DNA of 64,000 nucleotides from Streptomyces cucumeris. GTDB lineage: Bacteria; Actinomycetota; Actinomycetes; Streptomycetales; Streptomycetaceae. Shown piece after piece: positions 16,754 through 25,053 of the stretch; within the stretch, counting starts at the first letter, position 1, and each line of letters starts with the position of its first letter. Below the pieces are notes generated by a model. That model was not told the DNA's origin. It searched no databases and saw only the letters and a list, made by a program, of their open reading frames with translations. The position numbers and the translations under genes were made by a program. The DNA is taken from NCBI RefSeq assembly GCF_024295805.1, contig NZ_JANCLX010000015.1:27850-91849 (forward strand), given 5' to 3'.

Positions 16754-17530
16754 ATGTATCTGCATCTGCTGGGTCCGGTAGGGATCAGCGACGAAGGACA
16801 CCATGTCAATCCCCGTTCCACCCGTGCGCGCGGGCTGCTCGCCGCGTTGGCCGTGAAGCCGAACGAGGTGGTGCAGGACGATGTGCTCATCGGCCGGATC
16901 TGGGACGACCGGCTGCCCGAGAATCCGTTGGACGCGCTCTACACCTGTGCCAAGCGGCTCCGGAAGGCGGTCGGGGAGGTGGCGACGGGGGAGTGCGTGG
17001 TGCGCCGGAGGGGCGGGTACGAGCTGCGCGCCGAACCGCTCGCGGTCGATGTGTTCCGCTTCCGCCGCGCCGCACAGCAGGCGGCGCGGGCGGCGGCCGC
17101 CGGAAACCACACGCGGGCAAAGGAGTTGTACGCCGCCGCGCTGTCCCTGTGGTCCGGCACTCCGCTGGCCGATGTGATCGGCGGCTGGGCCGAGCGGACG
17201 CGGGAGGTGCTGCACCGGGAGCGGCTCACCGTGCAACTGGCCGAGGCGCGGATCTGTCTGCGGCTCGGCCAGCACGCCACCACGGTGGCCCGGCTGGACG
17301 AACTCGCCGCCGACCACCCGACGGACGAGGGCATCGGGGCGCTGCTGATGCTCGCGCTGTACCGCTCCGGCCGCCGGGCCGAGGCGCTCAGGGTGTACAC
17401 CCGCACTCGCCGTCATCTGGTCGAGAACCTGGGGGTGGAACCCGGCGGCGAACTGCGTGAGCTGCACCGGCGATTGCTGCGCGGCGACGCCTCGCTGGAC
17501 CGCCCCGAGAACGTGCTCCTCGGCGCCTGA
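16754..17530 (+). CDS. SARP-like regulator (AfsR/DnrI/RedD family)
   Basis: A 258-residue protein with the SARP layout: an N-terminal OmpR-like winged helix (about 1-90; LLAALAVKPNEVVQDDVLIG, LYTCAKRLRKAVG) and a bacterial transcriptional activation domain (about 95-245; VDVFRFRRAAQQA, YRSGRRAEALRVYTRTRRHL, LGVEPGGELRELH). Such proteins bind heptamer direct repeats near the -35 box and recruit RNA polymerase to antibiotic gene promoters. It lies 67 bases after the LAL gene on the same strand, so the two may be co-transcribed. No strong ribosome site is seen before the ATG. A strong hairpin follows the stop. Confidence 0.87.
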   Translation: MYLHLLGPVGISDEGHHVNPRSTRARGLLAALAVKPNEVVQDDVLIGRIWDDRLPENPLDALYTCAKRLRKAVGEVATGECVVRRRGGYELRAEPLAVDVFRFRRAAQQAARAAAAGNHTRAKELYAAALSLWSGTPLADVIGGWAERTREVLHRERLTVQLAEARICLRLGQHATTVARLDELAADHPTDEGIGALLMLALYRSGRRAEALRVYTRTRRHLVENLGVEPGGELRELHRRLLRGDASLDRPENVLLGA

Positions 17531-17541
17531 GCATGCCGGGC

Positions 17542-17574
17542 GCCCGGGCCCCGGGGGATGAACGGGGCCCGGGC
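17542..17574. terminator. Bidirectional terminator hairpin
   Basis: GCCCGGGCCCCG (17542-17553) and CGGGGCCCGGGC (17563-17574) form a perfect 12-bp stem. It lies between the end of the SARP-like gene and the end of the convergent stub at 17577, and marks a natural right edge of the polyketide region. Confidence 0.8.
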
Positions 17575-17576
17575 GG

Positions 17577-17768
17577 TCAGGGGCGGGAGGGCAGTCCGGG
17601 CAGCCGGATCCGGGTGCCGCCACGCCGGCCGCAGCGGGCGACGGTGTCCGCGATCCTGCCCTCTCCGGACCGGAGTCCGACGCCGGGGTGGCACCTCTCC
17701 AGCATCCCGGCCACCTGCCTGCCGAAGGGCCCCGAGCCCAGCACCGCCACTCTCTCCACTGTGTCCAC
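17577..17768 (-). pseudogene. Truncated Rossmann-type stub (possibly a cyclodehydratase/TOMM-type leader-binding protein end)
   Basis: A 63-codon frame starting with GTG behind AGGAAAGGGG. VERVAVLGSGPFGRQVAGML is a good beta-alpha nucleotide-binding start, like the GxGPFG strand in proteins of azole-peptide (TOMM) or amino-acid metabolism. The protein then ends after about 40 more residues, far too short for such a fold. With a proper ribosome site and a terminator right after its stop it may still be expressed. I call it a probable gene remnant; the family is uncertain. Confidence 0.45.
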
Positions 17769-17914
17769 AGACTGCTGAACCCCTTTCCTGGTGCGGACAC
17801 CACCGTGCCGGGGAGTCCGGTCGTGTCCCGGTCGCGCGGCCGTCGTGCCGTCTCGTCCGCACCCGACGTCCGGTGACAGATCCACGACCACGACGCGACC
17901 GGGGCGGGGGACGG

Positions 17915-17936
17915 GCCTCCGACCTGCGTCGGAGGC
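17915..17936. terminator. Hairpin downstream of the sensor kinase gene
   Basis: GCCTCCGAC and GTCGGAGGC form a 9-bp stem with a CTGC loop, 69 bases past the stop of the minus-strand histidine kinase gene. It is a likely terminator for the two-component operon. Confidence 0.6.
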
Positions 17937-18004
17937 GCTTCCCGGCCTTCATGGGCTTGCCGTCCTACGCGGCGGAGAGTCCCTCGGAACCCCCTCGGGC
18001 GGTT

Positions 18005-19819
18005 TCACCGGCGCGGCAACCGGACCGTGAAGACGGAGCCGCGGCCCGGCGTGCTGATCACCGAGACCGTCCCGTCGTGCGCCTCGCACAGTTTGCGGGT
18101 GATGGCCAGCCCGAGGCCGCTGCCGCCGGTCTGCCGGTTGCGGGATTTGTCCGCACGCCAGAACCGGTCGAAGACATACGGCAGATCCTCGGGATCGATA
18201 CCGCTCCCGGAGTCGGCGACCTCGATGACCAGCTCGTCGCCCTCCACCTGGGATCGCAGTACGACATGCCCCCCGCTGGGTGTGTGCCGGATCGCGTTGG
18301 AGACGAGGTTGCTGATCACCTGGCGCAGTCGCACCGGGTCGGCGTACACCTCGAGTTCTTCGGCGGCCTCGACGGCCGGCGTGACGACCGCCGGACCGGC
18401 GGCCCCCTGGTGCGCCGCCGTCACCTGTTCCAGCACCTGGCGGACAGGCAGCGTTTCACAGTGCAGTACGAGACTTCCGGACTCCGCCGCGGAGAGGTCG
18501 CGCAGGTCGTCGATGATGTGCTGGAGCAGCATCGCCTCGTCCAGGAGAAGGGCGAGCAACTGCTGGTCGGCCGGTGTCAGACCGTCCTGGGCCGCCTCCA
18601 CCCAGCTGCGGATGTTGGTCAGTGGGGTACGCAGCTCGTGGGCCACGTCGCTGACCATGGCCCGGCGCTGTCGCTCCAGGGTCTCCCGGCGCTCGGCGAG
18701 GTCGTTGAACGCGGCGGCGACGCGGCCGATCTCGTCCTTGGTGAGCACCGGGACCCGTGCCGCCTCGTCGACCGGGCGCTGGGCCGCGGCGATCAGGGCA
18801 CGCAGCGGGCGGACGAGCCGACTGCCCAGCAGCACGGTCACGGCGCACGTCACGGTGAGGACGATGCCCGCGGCGCCCGTGATCCGTACGATGTTCGCTT
18901 CCGAGAGGTCGATGGCCGTGGTGTCCGGATTCTCGCGATCGGAGACGAACAACAGCACGGAGGGCGAGACATAGGGCCGCAGCTGCGTTCGGCGGCCCTC
19001 GTTCACGCACTCCTGCGCGGCGCGGTCCGAGTTCTCCGGGGTTCCGTTTCCACGGAAGCGCCAGGAGAAGTCGGCGAAGACCTCGACGGGTGGTCTGGCC
19101 TGCTGTTTGAGGCATTCCGAAGCGGATTCGGCGACCTGGGAGAGCGGCGATCTCTCCGGCGGCAGCGGCTCCTTGAGCAGATCGAGACCGCAAATGCCGA
19201 TGCCGGTCCGGCCGTTGGTGCCGGGCTCGGGGGTCGGGATCGCTCCGGAGTCCAGATCGCCGGCCCCGGTGACCTGGACCGTGGAACGCCCGCTGGGCAG
19301 GCGGACGATCTTGGCGGCGATCTGTCGCGCGGCAAGGCAGTCCCTGGTCCTGCGCGCCATCTTCAGTACCACCTCCCGGTCCTCGGCCTTCAGGAGGAAC
19401 GGGCCCACCGCGCGCGGGTCGATCGGGCCGATGCTCTCGTGGGACAGCACCGGGTCGAGTCGCAGGGGGTCGACGGAGGCGGACGGCCTGGCAGGGAGCC
19501 GAACGGCCGATTCCGAACTCGCGATGCGGGTACGGGCGGAGGTGGTGAGGGTGATCGCCCTGCCGGTCCGCTCCGCGAGTTCATGCACCAGGTTCTGAAC
19601 CCCACCCCAGTCGGTGTGTGTCGCCGCGTAGCCGAGCAGAGCGTCGTAGATGCGCGCGTCGGCTTTCGACGACCGGCCCTGTTCCGTGTTGATCGCCCGC
19701 GTCGTACTGGTGACGGCGAGCCAGGTGGTCGCGGCCACCGCGCAGATCGCGACGAGGAGGGACGCGATGAGGAGCCGGGCGAACAGGCTGGTGTGCAGCG
19801 GAACTGTGGAGCGGCGCAC
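18005..19819 (-). CDS. Sensor histidine kinase of a two-component system
   Basis: A 604-residue membrane kinase: a first membrane segment (about 11-35), a large extracytoplasmic sensor region (about 36-310) with several Cys, a second membrane segment (about 315-335), HAMP, a HisKA box with SDVAHELRTPLTN (phosphorylated His), and a HATPase domain (N box LVSNAIRHT, G1 DSGSGI, G2 GGSGLGLAI). It should autophosphorylate on sensing an envelope signal and pass phosphate to the regulator encoded immediately upstream; its GTG follows the regulator's TGA with no gap. The divergent exporter suggests sensing of a peptide or cell-wall stress. Confidence 0.92.
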   Translation of the reverse strand: MRRSTVPLHTSLFARLLIASLLVAICAVAATTWLAVTSTTRAINTEQGRSSKADARIYDALLGYAATHTDWGGVQNLVHELAERTGRAITLTTSARTRIASSESAVRLPARPSASVDPLRLDPVLSHESIGPIDPRAVGPFLLKAEDREVVLKMARRTRDCLAARQIAAKIVRLPSGRSTVQVTGAGDLDSGAIPTPEPGTNGRTGIGICGLDLLKEPLPPERSPLSQVAESASECLKQQARPPVEVFADFSWRFRGNGTPENSDRAAQECVNEGRRTQLRPYVSPSVLLFVSDRENPDTTAIDLSEANIVRITGAAGIVLTVTCAVTVLLGSRLVRPLRALIAAAQRPVDEAARVPVLTKDEIGRVAAAFNDLAERRETLERQRRAMVSDVAHELRTPLTNIRSWVEAAQDGLTPADQQLLALLLDEAMLLQHIIDDLRDLSAAESGSLVLHCETLPVRQVLEQVTAAHQGAAGPAVVTPAVEAAEELEVYADPVRLRQVISNLVSNAIRHTPSGGHVVLRSQVEGDELVIEVADSGSGIDPEDLPYVFDRFWRADKSRNRQTGGSGLGLAITRKLCEAHDGTVSVISTPGRGSVFTVRLPRR

Positions 19820-20527
19820 TCAGGTGCCCAGGGAATCTGATCCGGGCGTCAGCTTGTAGCCGACCCCGTGGACGGTGAGGAGATGAGTGGGGCGGCGCGG
19901 GTTGAGTTCCAGTTTCTTCCGCAGGTTCATGACGTACATGTCGACGGTGCGATCGGTCGAGGAGACGTCCCAGCCCCGGGTGCGATCCAGAAGCTGCTTG
20001 CGGGTGAACACCCGGCCGGGCTCCGCCGCCATGGTCGACAGGATCGTGAACTCCCCACGGGTGCAGGTGACCAGCTCTCCGGACGCGCCCCGCACCTCGT
20101 GCCGGAGCGGGTCCACCGATATCGGGCCCACCCTCAGGACCCCGTCGTCCGGCGGCGCGGTGCGTTCGATGCGCCGCAGCAGGGTCCGGACCCTGGCCAT
20201 CAACTCGCGCGGGCTGTAGGGCTTGGTCATGTAGTCGTCGGCACCGAGGTCGAGGCCGAGCAGCAGGTCGTCCTCGCTGGAGCTGGCGGTGAGCATCAGA
20301 ACCGGTACGGCCGACTCCTGACGCAGGATCCGGCACACGTCGAGGCCGTCGACCTTGGGCATCATCACGTCCAGAACGAGCAGGTCCGGACGGAGTCGGC
20401 GGACGGCGTCGATCGCCGAACGCCCGTCGTGCACGACCACCGCGCTGTGACCCTCCGACTCCAGGTACATCCGCAGTACCTCTGCCTGTCTGATGTCGTC
20501 CTCGGCCACCAGGATCTGTGCGCTCAT
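19820..20527 (-). CDS. OmpR-family response regulator
   Basis: A 235-residue regulator: receiver domain with acidic pocket EDD (9-11), phosphoacceptor Asp53 in VLDVMMP, the switch Thr (LMLTASSS) and Lys (MTKPYS), and a C-terminal winged helix (FTILSTMAAEPGRVFTRKQL, DRTVDMYVMNLRKKL). It is first in the operon with the histidine kinase. Probable targets are its own promoter and the divergent exporter operon, whose shared upstream region holds a 20-nt perfect palindrome. Confidence 0.94.
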   Translation of the reverse strand: MSAQILVAEDDIRQAEVLRMYLESEGHSAVVVHDGRSAIDAVRRLRPDLLVLDVMMPKVDGLDVCRILRQESAVPVLMLTASSSEDDLLLGLDLGADDYMTKPYSPRELMARVRTLLRRIERTAPPDDGVLRVGPISVDPLRHEVRGASGELVTCTRGEFTILSTMAAEPGRVFTRKQLLDRTRGWDVSSTDRTVDMYVMNLRKKLELNPRRPTHLLTVHGVGYKLTPGSDSLGT

Positions 20528-20888
20528 GGCGGCGACTATAAGCCGGGTTCCGCGCGGGCCCGCCGTCCTGACAATCCCGATACATCTCGCTGAAAGCGCT
20601 CTGATACCGGTACGGCATCGTCGAGGCCGTACTCGAAGTCGGGCCCCCAGGCTCGCCTGTGCCCGCCTTTCGACCGTGGGATGCGTCCACGTTCACGGCG
20701 GTCTGCCCGCGTCACTCTGGAGTCGTCTGCATGATCCGCGTCATAGTTCGAGCCTCCGCGCCGGCCGTATGTGGTCCCGTACGGGACCACCACATACGCG
20801 ATGGCCGCCGTTCCGGCGGCGCGACAGGAGCGGTCGTTGGCCTGCCCGCCGCCGGGTTCTCCCGGTGACCCGCGGGGGAGGGGAGCCC
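20528..20888. promoter_or_regulatory. 361-base divergent control region with a 20-nt palindrome (20771-20790)
   Basis: GTGGTCCCGTACGGGACCAC (20771-20790) is perfectly self-complementary and is flanked by CGTAT (20766-20770) and ATACG (20794-20798), with a 3-nt offset on the right. It lies about 100 bases upstream of the adaptor start and 244 upstream of the response regulator start. It is a strong candidate for a dimeric repressor or activator site, though a hairpin role in the mRNA leader is possible. Nothing else in the stretch looks coding. Confidence 0.55.
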
Positions 20889-22295
20889 GTGCTCGGGACG
20901 GGCGAGGATCCCGCCCTCACCACCACCGCGGGTGTGCCGAAGCGGCGCCGTATCCGGATCGCCGGTGCCGTGCTCGCGATGGCGCTGGCCGGTGCCGGGA
21001 TCGCTGTGGGGGTGCCGTGGGGGCAGGGCGGCCGCTCGGTGTCCTCCAAGGCGGAGCAGAAGGCGAGAACGGTCAAGGTCGTACGGACCGATCTGTCCGA
21101 CAGCCGGACGCTGGACGGCCGGCTCGGCTACAGCAAGCCGCAGACCGTCAAGGGATCCGGGGACGGCATCGTGACATGGCTGGCCTCCGAAGGGACCACG
21201 GTGACCCGGGGCAGGGCGCTCTACCGCGTCGACGACCGCGAGGTGCCGGTCTTCTACGGCACCGTGCCGCTCTACCGGCGTATCGCGGGCCGGAACACGG
21301 TCGGGCGGGATGTGCAGGTGATCGTCGACAACCTGCGGGCCCTGGGGTACGACATCGGGGCCCAGCCCCCGCCGGGACAGGTGGTCAGCGTCACCGATCC
21401 CAAGGACGCGGCGAAGGACGCGGCGAAGGAGGGCTCGGGACCGGCGGGCGGCACGAAGGACCAGGACACGACCCCGTCCAAGCCTTCCTCCTCCCCGGGG
21501 ACTTCACCTGGTACCGACTCGGGAGCGTCCGGCGACGGAAGCCCCGACCCTCAGTCGTCCGCGAGCGGATCCGACCGTGACCCGGCCGCGGAAGGGACCG
21601 GGACGGAAGGGACCGGGACGGAGGCACGGAAAGCCGCTGCGACCGCTGGGACCGAGCAGGTGAGGGTCAAGTCCGGTGACGGTGTCCTCACTCCCGCTCT
21701 GGAGAGCGCGATCAAACGCTGGCAGACCAGCCGCGGAGTGCGGGCCACCGGTGTCATCGAACCCGGTGACGTGGCGGTCCTCAGGGGCGCTGTCCGGGTG
21801 GACGGCGCCAGTGCCCAAGTGGGCGACCCGGCCTCCGAACCGCTGCTGCGGGTGACCTCGACCGACAAGGCCGTGACCGTACCGGTGGACGCCTCGGAGC
21901 GGGGTTCCGTCACACGCGGCGACCCGGTGACCGTACAACTCCCGGACGGCACCTCGGCCGCCGGCAGGGTGGCCGGCGTCGGCACCCATGCCGATGCGGA
22001 CGAGGAAGACCGCCCCGGAGAGCCGAAGGTGACCGTCACCGTCTCGCTCACGGACCCGGACAAGGTCAAGAAGCTCGACTCGGGGCCGGTTCAGGTGGAC
22101 TTCGTCTCGGAGTCCCGGGACGGGGTGCTCGCGGTTCCGGTCACCGCGCTGCTGGCGCTCCGCGAGGGCGGCTACGGGGTGCAGATCGCCGGAGGGCGGG
22201 TGGTCGCGGTCGAGACCGGGCTGATCGCCAAGGGGATGGCCGAGGTCACCGGGGATGGGATCGCCGAGGGCACCCGGGTGGTGGCGCCGTCGTGA
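20889..22295 (+). CDS. Membrane-anchored efflux adaptor with peptidoglycan-binding domain (HlyD/MacA-like)
   Basis: A 468-residue protein starting with GTG 20889 just after GGGGGAGGGGA. It has one N-terminal membrane anchor (about 20-43), a biotinyl-lipoyl-like section (DGRLGYSKPQTVKG, VTRGRALYRVDD), a Ser/Thr/Gly-rich linker, a PG_binding_1 type segment (LESAIKRWQTSRGVRATGVI) and adaptor beta-barrel parts (VTVQLPDGTSAAGRVAGVGT) to the C-terminus. In actinobacteria such adaptors pair with MacB-like ABC transporters to export peptides or antibiotics across the wall. Its stop overlaps the ATPase start (GTGA), so adaptor, ATPase and permease form one complex. Confidence 0.85.
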   Translation: MLGTGEDPALTTTAGVPKRRRIRIAGAVLAMALAGAGIAVGVPWGQGGRSVSSKAEQKARTVKVVRTDLSDSRTLDGRLGYSKPQTVKGSGDGIVTWLASEGTTVTRGRALYRVDDREVPVFYGTVPLYRRIAGRNTVGRDVQVIVDNLRALGYDIGAQPPPGQVVSVTDPKDAAKDAAKEGSGPAGGTKDQDTTPSKPSSSPGTSPGTDSGASGDGSPDPQSSASGSDRDPAAEGTGTEGTGTEARKAAATAGTEQVRVKSGDGVLTPALESAIKRWQTSRGVRATGVIEPGDVAVLRGAVRVDGASAQVGDPASEPLLRVTSTDKAVTVPVDASERGSVTRGDPVTVQLPDGTSAAGRVAGVGTHADADEEDRPGEPKVTVTVSLTDPDKVKKLDSGPVQVDFVSESRDGVLAVPVTALLALREGGYGVQIAGGRVVAVETGLIAKGMAEVTGDGIAEGTRVVAPS

Positions 22296-23026
22296 AGGCC
22301 GTGCACACCCCGGTCCTGTCGGTCCGTGATGCCGTGGTCGAGTATCCCGGCGGGGTCAAGGCTCTGGCCGGGGTCTCCCTGGAGATACGGGACGGCGAGC
22401 TCCTGGCCATCGTCGGGCCGTCCGGCTCGGGCAAGTCCACCCTGCTGAACATCATGGGCACCCTGGACCGGCCGACCAGCGGCACCGTCGTGATCGCCGG
22501 TCAGGACGTCACCACCCTGCCCGACCGGCAGCTCTCCGCGCTGCGGGGGCGCTGGCTCGGCTTCGTCTTCCAGCAGTTCCATCTCTCCGAGGGGCTGACC
22601 GCCACCGAGAACGTGGCCACCGGCCTGCTCTACGCCGGGGTGCCCAGGAGGCAGCGGGGGTCGCTCGCGCTCACCGCCCTGGAGCGGGTCGGCCTCACCC
22701 ACCGGGCCGGTCACCGGCCGCATGAACTCTCCGGTGGTGAACGCCAGCGGGTGGCCATCGCACGGGCTCTCGTCCACGCACCCACGCTCGTCCTCGCGGA
22801 CGAGCCGACGGGCGCGCTGGACACCGCCAACGGACGTGCCGTGCTGGAACTGCTCACGCAGCTCAACGAGGAGGGGACCACGATCGCGATCATCACCCAC
22901 GACCGGGACATCGCCGCGCGACTGCCACGACGGGTGGAGATCCAGGACGGCCGCATCGTCACCGACACCACCGCCGACCGGGACCCCACCCGCGACAGGA
23001 CCGGCGCCGTCGGGGTCGCACCGTGA
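22292..23026 (+). CDS. ABC transporter ATP-binding protein (MacB/LolD-type)
   Basis: A 244-residue ATPase: Walker A GPSGSGKST, Q-loop FQQFHLSEG, signature LSGGERQRVAIARAL, Walker B LVLADEPTGALD, switch His ITHDRD. The sequence type is that of FtsE/LolD/MacB ATPases, which drive mechanotransmission rather than classical substrate transport. Overlaps of 4 bases with both neighbours show tight coupling with the adaptor and permease genes. Confidence 0.95.
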   Translation: MKAVHTPVLSVRDAVVEYPGGVKALAGVSLEIRDGELLAIVGPSGSGKSTLLNIMGTLDRPTSGTVVIAGQDVTTLPDRQLSALRGRWLGFVFQQFHLSEGLTATENVATGLLYAGVPRRQRGSLALTALERVGLTHRAGHRPHELSGGERQRVAIARALVHAPTLVLADEPTGALDTANGRAVLELLTQLNEEGTTIAIITHDRDIAARLPRRVEIQDGRIVTDTTADRDPTRDRTGAVGVAP

Positions 23027-24303
23027 CCGGGGCCCCGTGGCGTCGCGGTATGCGACGGCGCCGGCCGGCCCGCGGCTGGGGCCGGTCCACAACGGCCCCA
23101 CTGCACCGGCCCGTTCGTCTCTCGCCCGCCGATCTGCTGCGGCTCGGCCTGATCGGCATCCGCACCCGGCGGATGCGGGCGGCGCTGTCGGCACTCGGCA
23201 TCTCCATCGGCATCGCCACCATGATCGTGGTCACCGGGATCCCGGCCTCCAGCCAGAAGGCTCTGAACGCGGAGCTGACGGCTCTGGGCACCGACCGGCT
23301 CCAGGCGATCGCGGATTCCAGCATCCCGGACGCCGAGCCGGTCTCGTTCCCGCGCGAGTCGGTCGCGATGGTGAAACGCATCGGACCCGTCCACGCGGTG
23401 ACCGCGGTGGCCAACACCCACGCGGAAGTGCGGCGTACCGACCGGAACAGCCGCCTCGACACCGCCGGGCTGACGGTGCTCGCGGCCCAGCGGAACCTGC
23501 CGGAGGTGATCAACGCGCAGGTCCGTTCCGGCCGTTACCTCTCCAAGGCCACCGGGCGGTTGCCCACCGCCGTCCTCGGCTCGGTCGCCGCGGCCCGTCT
23601 GGGCTTCCGCGATCTGCGCCCCGGCGATCCGCCGCCGCTCGTGCTGATCAACGACAGGTGGTTCAGCGTCATCGGGATCCTGCGTGCGGTTCCCCTGGCC
23701 CCGGACATCGACCGTTCCGTTCTGGTCGGCTGGAAAGCCGCGCAGAGTGACCTCGGCTTCGACCGCCGGCCGACGCAGATGTTCCTCCGAGCGGAGGAGT
23801 CGGCGATCGAGGATGTGCACGCGGTGCTGCCCGCCACGATCAGCCCGCAGTCCCCGAGCGAGGTGCGGGTCAGCCGGCCGTCGGACGCCCTGGCCGCGAA
23901 ACGTTCCACCGAGGCCACGTTCTCGGGGCTGTTCATCGGCCTGGCCGGAGTCGCGCTGCTCGTCGGCGGCATCGGCGTCGCCAACACCATGGTCATCTCC
24001 GTACTGGAACGCCGCCGCGAGATCGGACTGCGCCGCGCGCTGGGTGCCAACCGGCGGCAGATCCGAGGACAGTTCCTCACCGAATCGATCGCACTGTCCG
24101 GCCTCGGTGGCCTCGCCGGAATCACTCTCGGCGTTCTCGGCACCGTGGGTTACGCGGCATACAAGGGCTGGCCACCGGTCATCCCGGTCACCGCGGTGAG
24201 CAGTGGGTTCGGTGGCGCGGTGCTCGTCGGCGTCGTCGCCGGCGTGTACCCGGCGATCCGTGCCTCCCGGCTGTCCCCGACCACTGCGCTGGCCTCGGCC
24301 TGA
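23023..24303 (+). CDS. ABC transporter permease (FtsX/MacB-like)
   Basis: A 426-residue permease: a basic cytoplasmic N-terminus, TM1 (about 60-80; ALSALGISIGIATMIVVTGI), a large extracellular domain (about 85-295), and three further membrane segments in the C-terminal FtsX domain (LFIGLAGVALLVGGIGVANT, ... REIGLRRALGANRRQI, ... ITLGVLGTVGYAAY, ... GGAVLVGVVAGVYPAIRASR). This is the single-permease MacB layout, dimerising with the ATPase encoded upstream. Expected role: export or removal of a peptide/antibiotic, possibly self-protection; proximity to the polyketide cluster makes both readings possible. Confidence 0.92.
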   Translation: MTGAPWRRGMRRRRPARGWGRSTTAPLHRPVRLSPADLLRLGLIGIRTRRMRAALSALGISIGIATMIVVTGIPASSQKALNAELTALGTDRLQAIADSSIPDAEPVSFPRESVAMVKRIGPVHAVTAVANTHAEVRRTDRNSRLDTAGLTVLAAQRNLPEVINAQVRSGRYLSKATGRLPTAVLGSVAAARLGFRDLRPGDPPPLVLINDRWFSVIGILRAVPLAPDIDRSVLVGWKAAQSDLGFDRRPTQMFLRAEESAIEDVHAVLPATISPQSPSEVRVSRPSDALAAKRSTEATFSGLFIGLAGVALLVGGIGVANTMVISVLERRREIGLRRALGANRRQIRGQFLTESIALSGLGGLAGITLGVLGTVGYAAYKGWPPVIPVTAVSSGFGGAVLVGVVAGVYPAIRASRLSPTTALASA

Positions 24304-24370
24304 CACAGCCTGACGGACGGCCGACTCCGTCAGTCTCACCCGACTCCACACCACGAGAGAGGTTCACCCC

Positions 24371-24967
24371 ATGCGCACTGCTGACACATCCCGTTCGCCC
24401 CGCGCAAAGCATCTGCTCGCCACGGTCACCGCGCTCACCGCGACGCTCCTTCTCGGGGCGTGCGGAGGCGGGTCCGACGCGGCCAAGGATGAAGAGAAGA
24501 CGGGCGTCGCGAGCGTGACGGATCCCAAGAAGGGTGCCGAGGGCAAGAAGAAGCCGGCATCGGCGGGGAAGGAGGAGCGCCCCCTCCTCAGGCAGGATGC
24601 CGGCGATGAGGAGAACGACAGGCTTTGGGACGTGTACTACGACTGCCTGGCGAAGGAGGGAGTCAAGATGGCCAAGAACAGGACTGGTGGATACAGCGGC
24701 ATCTACGACGCCGAAAAGGATCCGAAGTTCCCGGCGGGCCAGAAGAAGTGCGGCCAGAAGGAACCCGAGATGCTGTCGTGGCGGGCCGCCAGGGAAGACC
24801 CGGATTACCGGGACAAGGCGGACAAGTGGCTGAAGTGTCTGAGCTCCCACGGCATCAAGGCGACGGCCGGGGATGACGGCATGCTCGCCCTGGAGGACGG
24901 ATTGCCGCCCGCGAACAAGAGCAAATGGCTCGAAAAGTGCGAGGCACAGGCGTTCTTGGAGAAGTAG
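24371..24967 (+). CDS. Secreted lipoprotein, function unknown
   Basis: A 198-residue protein with a lipoprotein signal: basic start, hydrophobic core and LLGAC with Cys31. The mature part is Lys/Glu-rich with four spaced Cys (YYDCLAKEG, KKCGQK, KWLKCLSSHG, EKCEAQ), which may form two disulfides in a small helical domain. It follows the permease by 67 bases and precedes a terminator, so it closes the exporter operon. It may be an accessory or sensing subunit of the exporter. I do not recognise a named family. Confidence 0.7.
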   Translation: MRTADTSRSPRAKHLLATVTALTATLLLGACGGGSDAAKDEEKTGVASVTDPKKGAEGKKKPASAGKEERPLLRQDAGDEENDRLWDVYYDCLAKEGVKMAKNRTGGYSGIYDAEKDPKFPAGQKKCGQKEPEMLSWRAAREDPDYRDKADKWLKCLSSHGIKATAGDDGMLALEDGLPPANKSKWLEKCEAQAFLEK

Positions 24968-24985
24968 CCGGTGCCCGCCGCGAAG

Positions 24986-25025
24986 GGTCCCCGGCACCAC
25001 CCCGTTGACGGGGGTGCCGGGGACC
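24986..25025. terminator. Bidirectional terminator between convergent genes
   Basis: GGTCCCCGGCAC...GTGCCGGGGACC forms a 12-bp outer stem, with an inner CCCCGT/ACGGGG stem on a TG loop and a 2-nt bulge. It lies between the exporter lipoprotein (plus) and the M4 protease (minus), and ends 28 bases before the protease stop codon. Confidence 0.85.
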
Positions 25026-25053
25026 AGGGTCAGACGGCGATCAGCTCAACGCG

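Noticed and set aside
20889..24967. Exporter as self-resistance for the polyketide
   Set aside because: Kept only as a possibility: MacAB-like transporters are common outside clusters, a terminator and a different regulator separate them.
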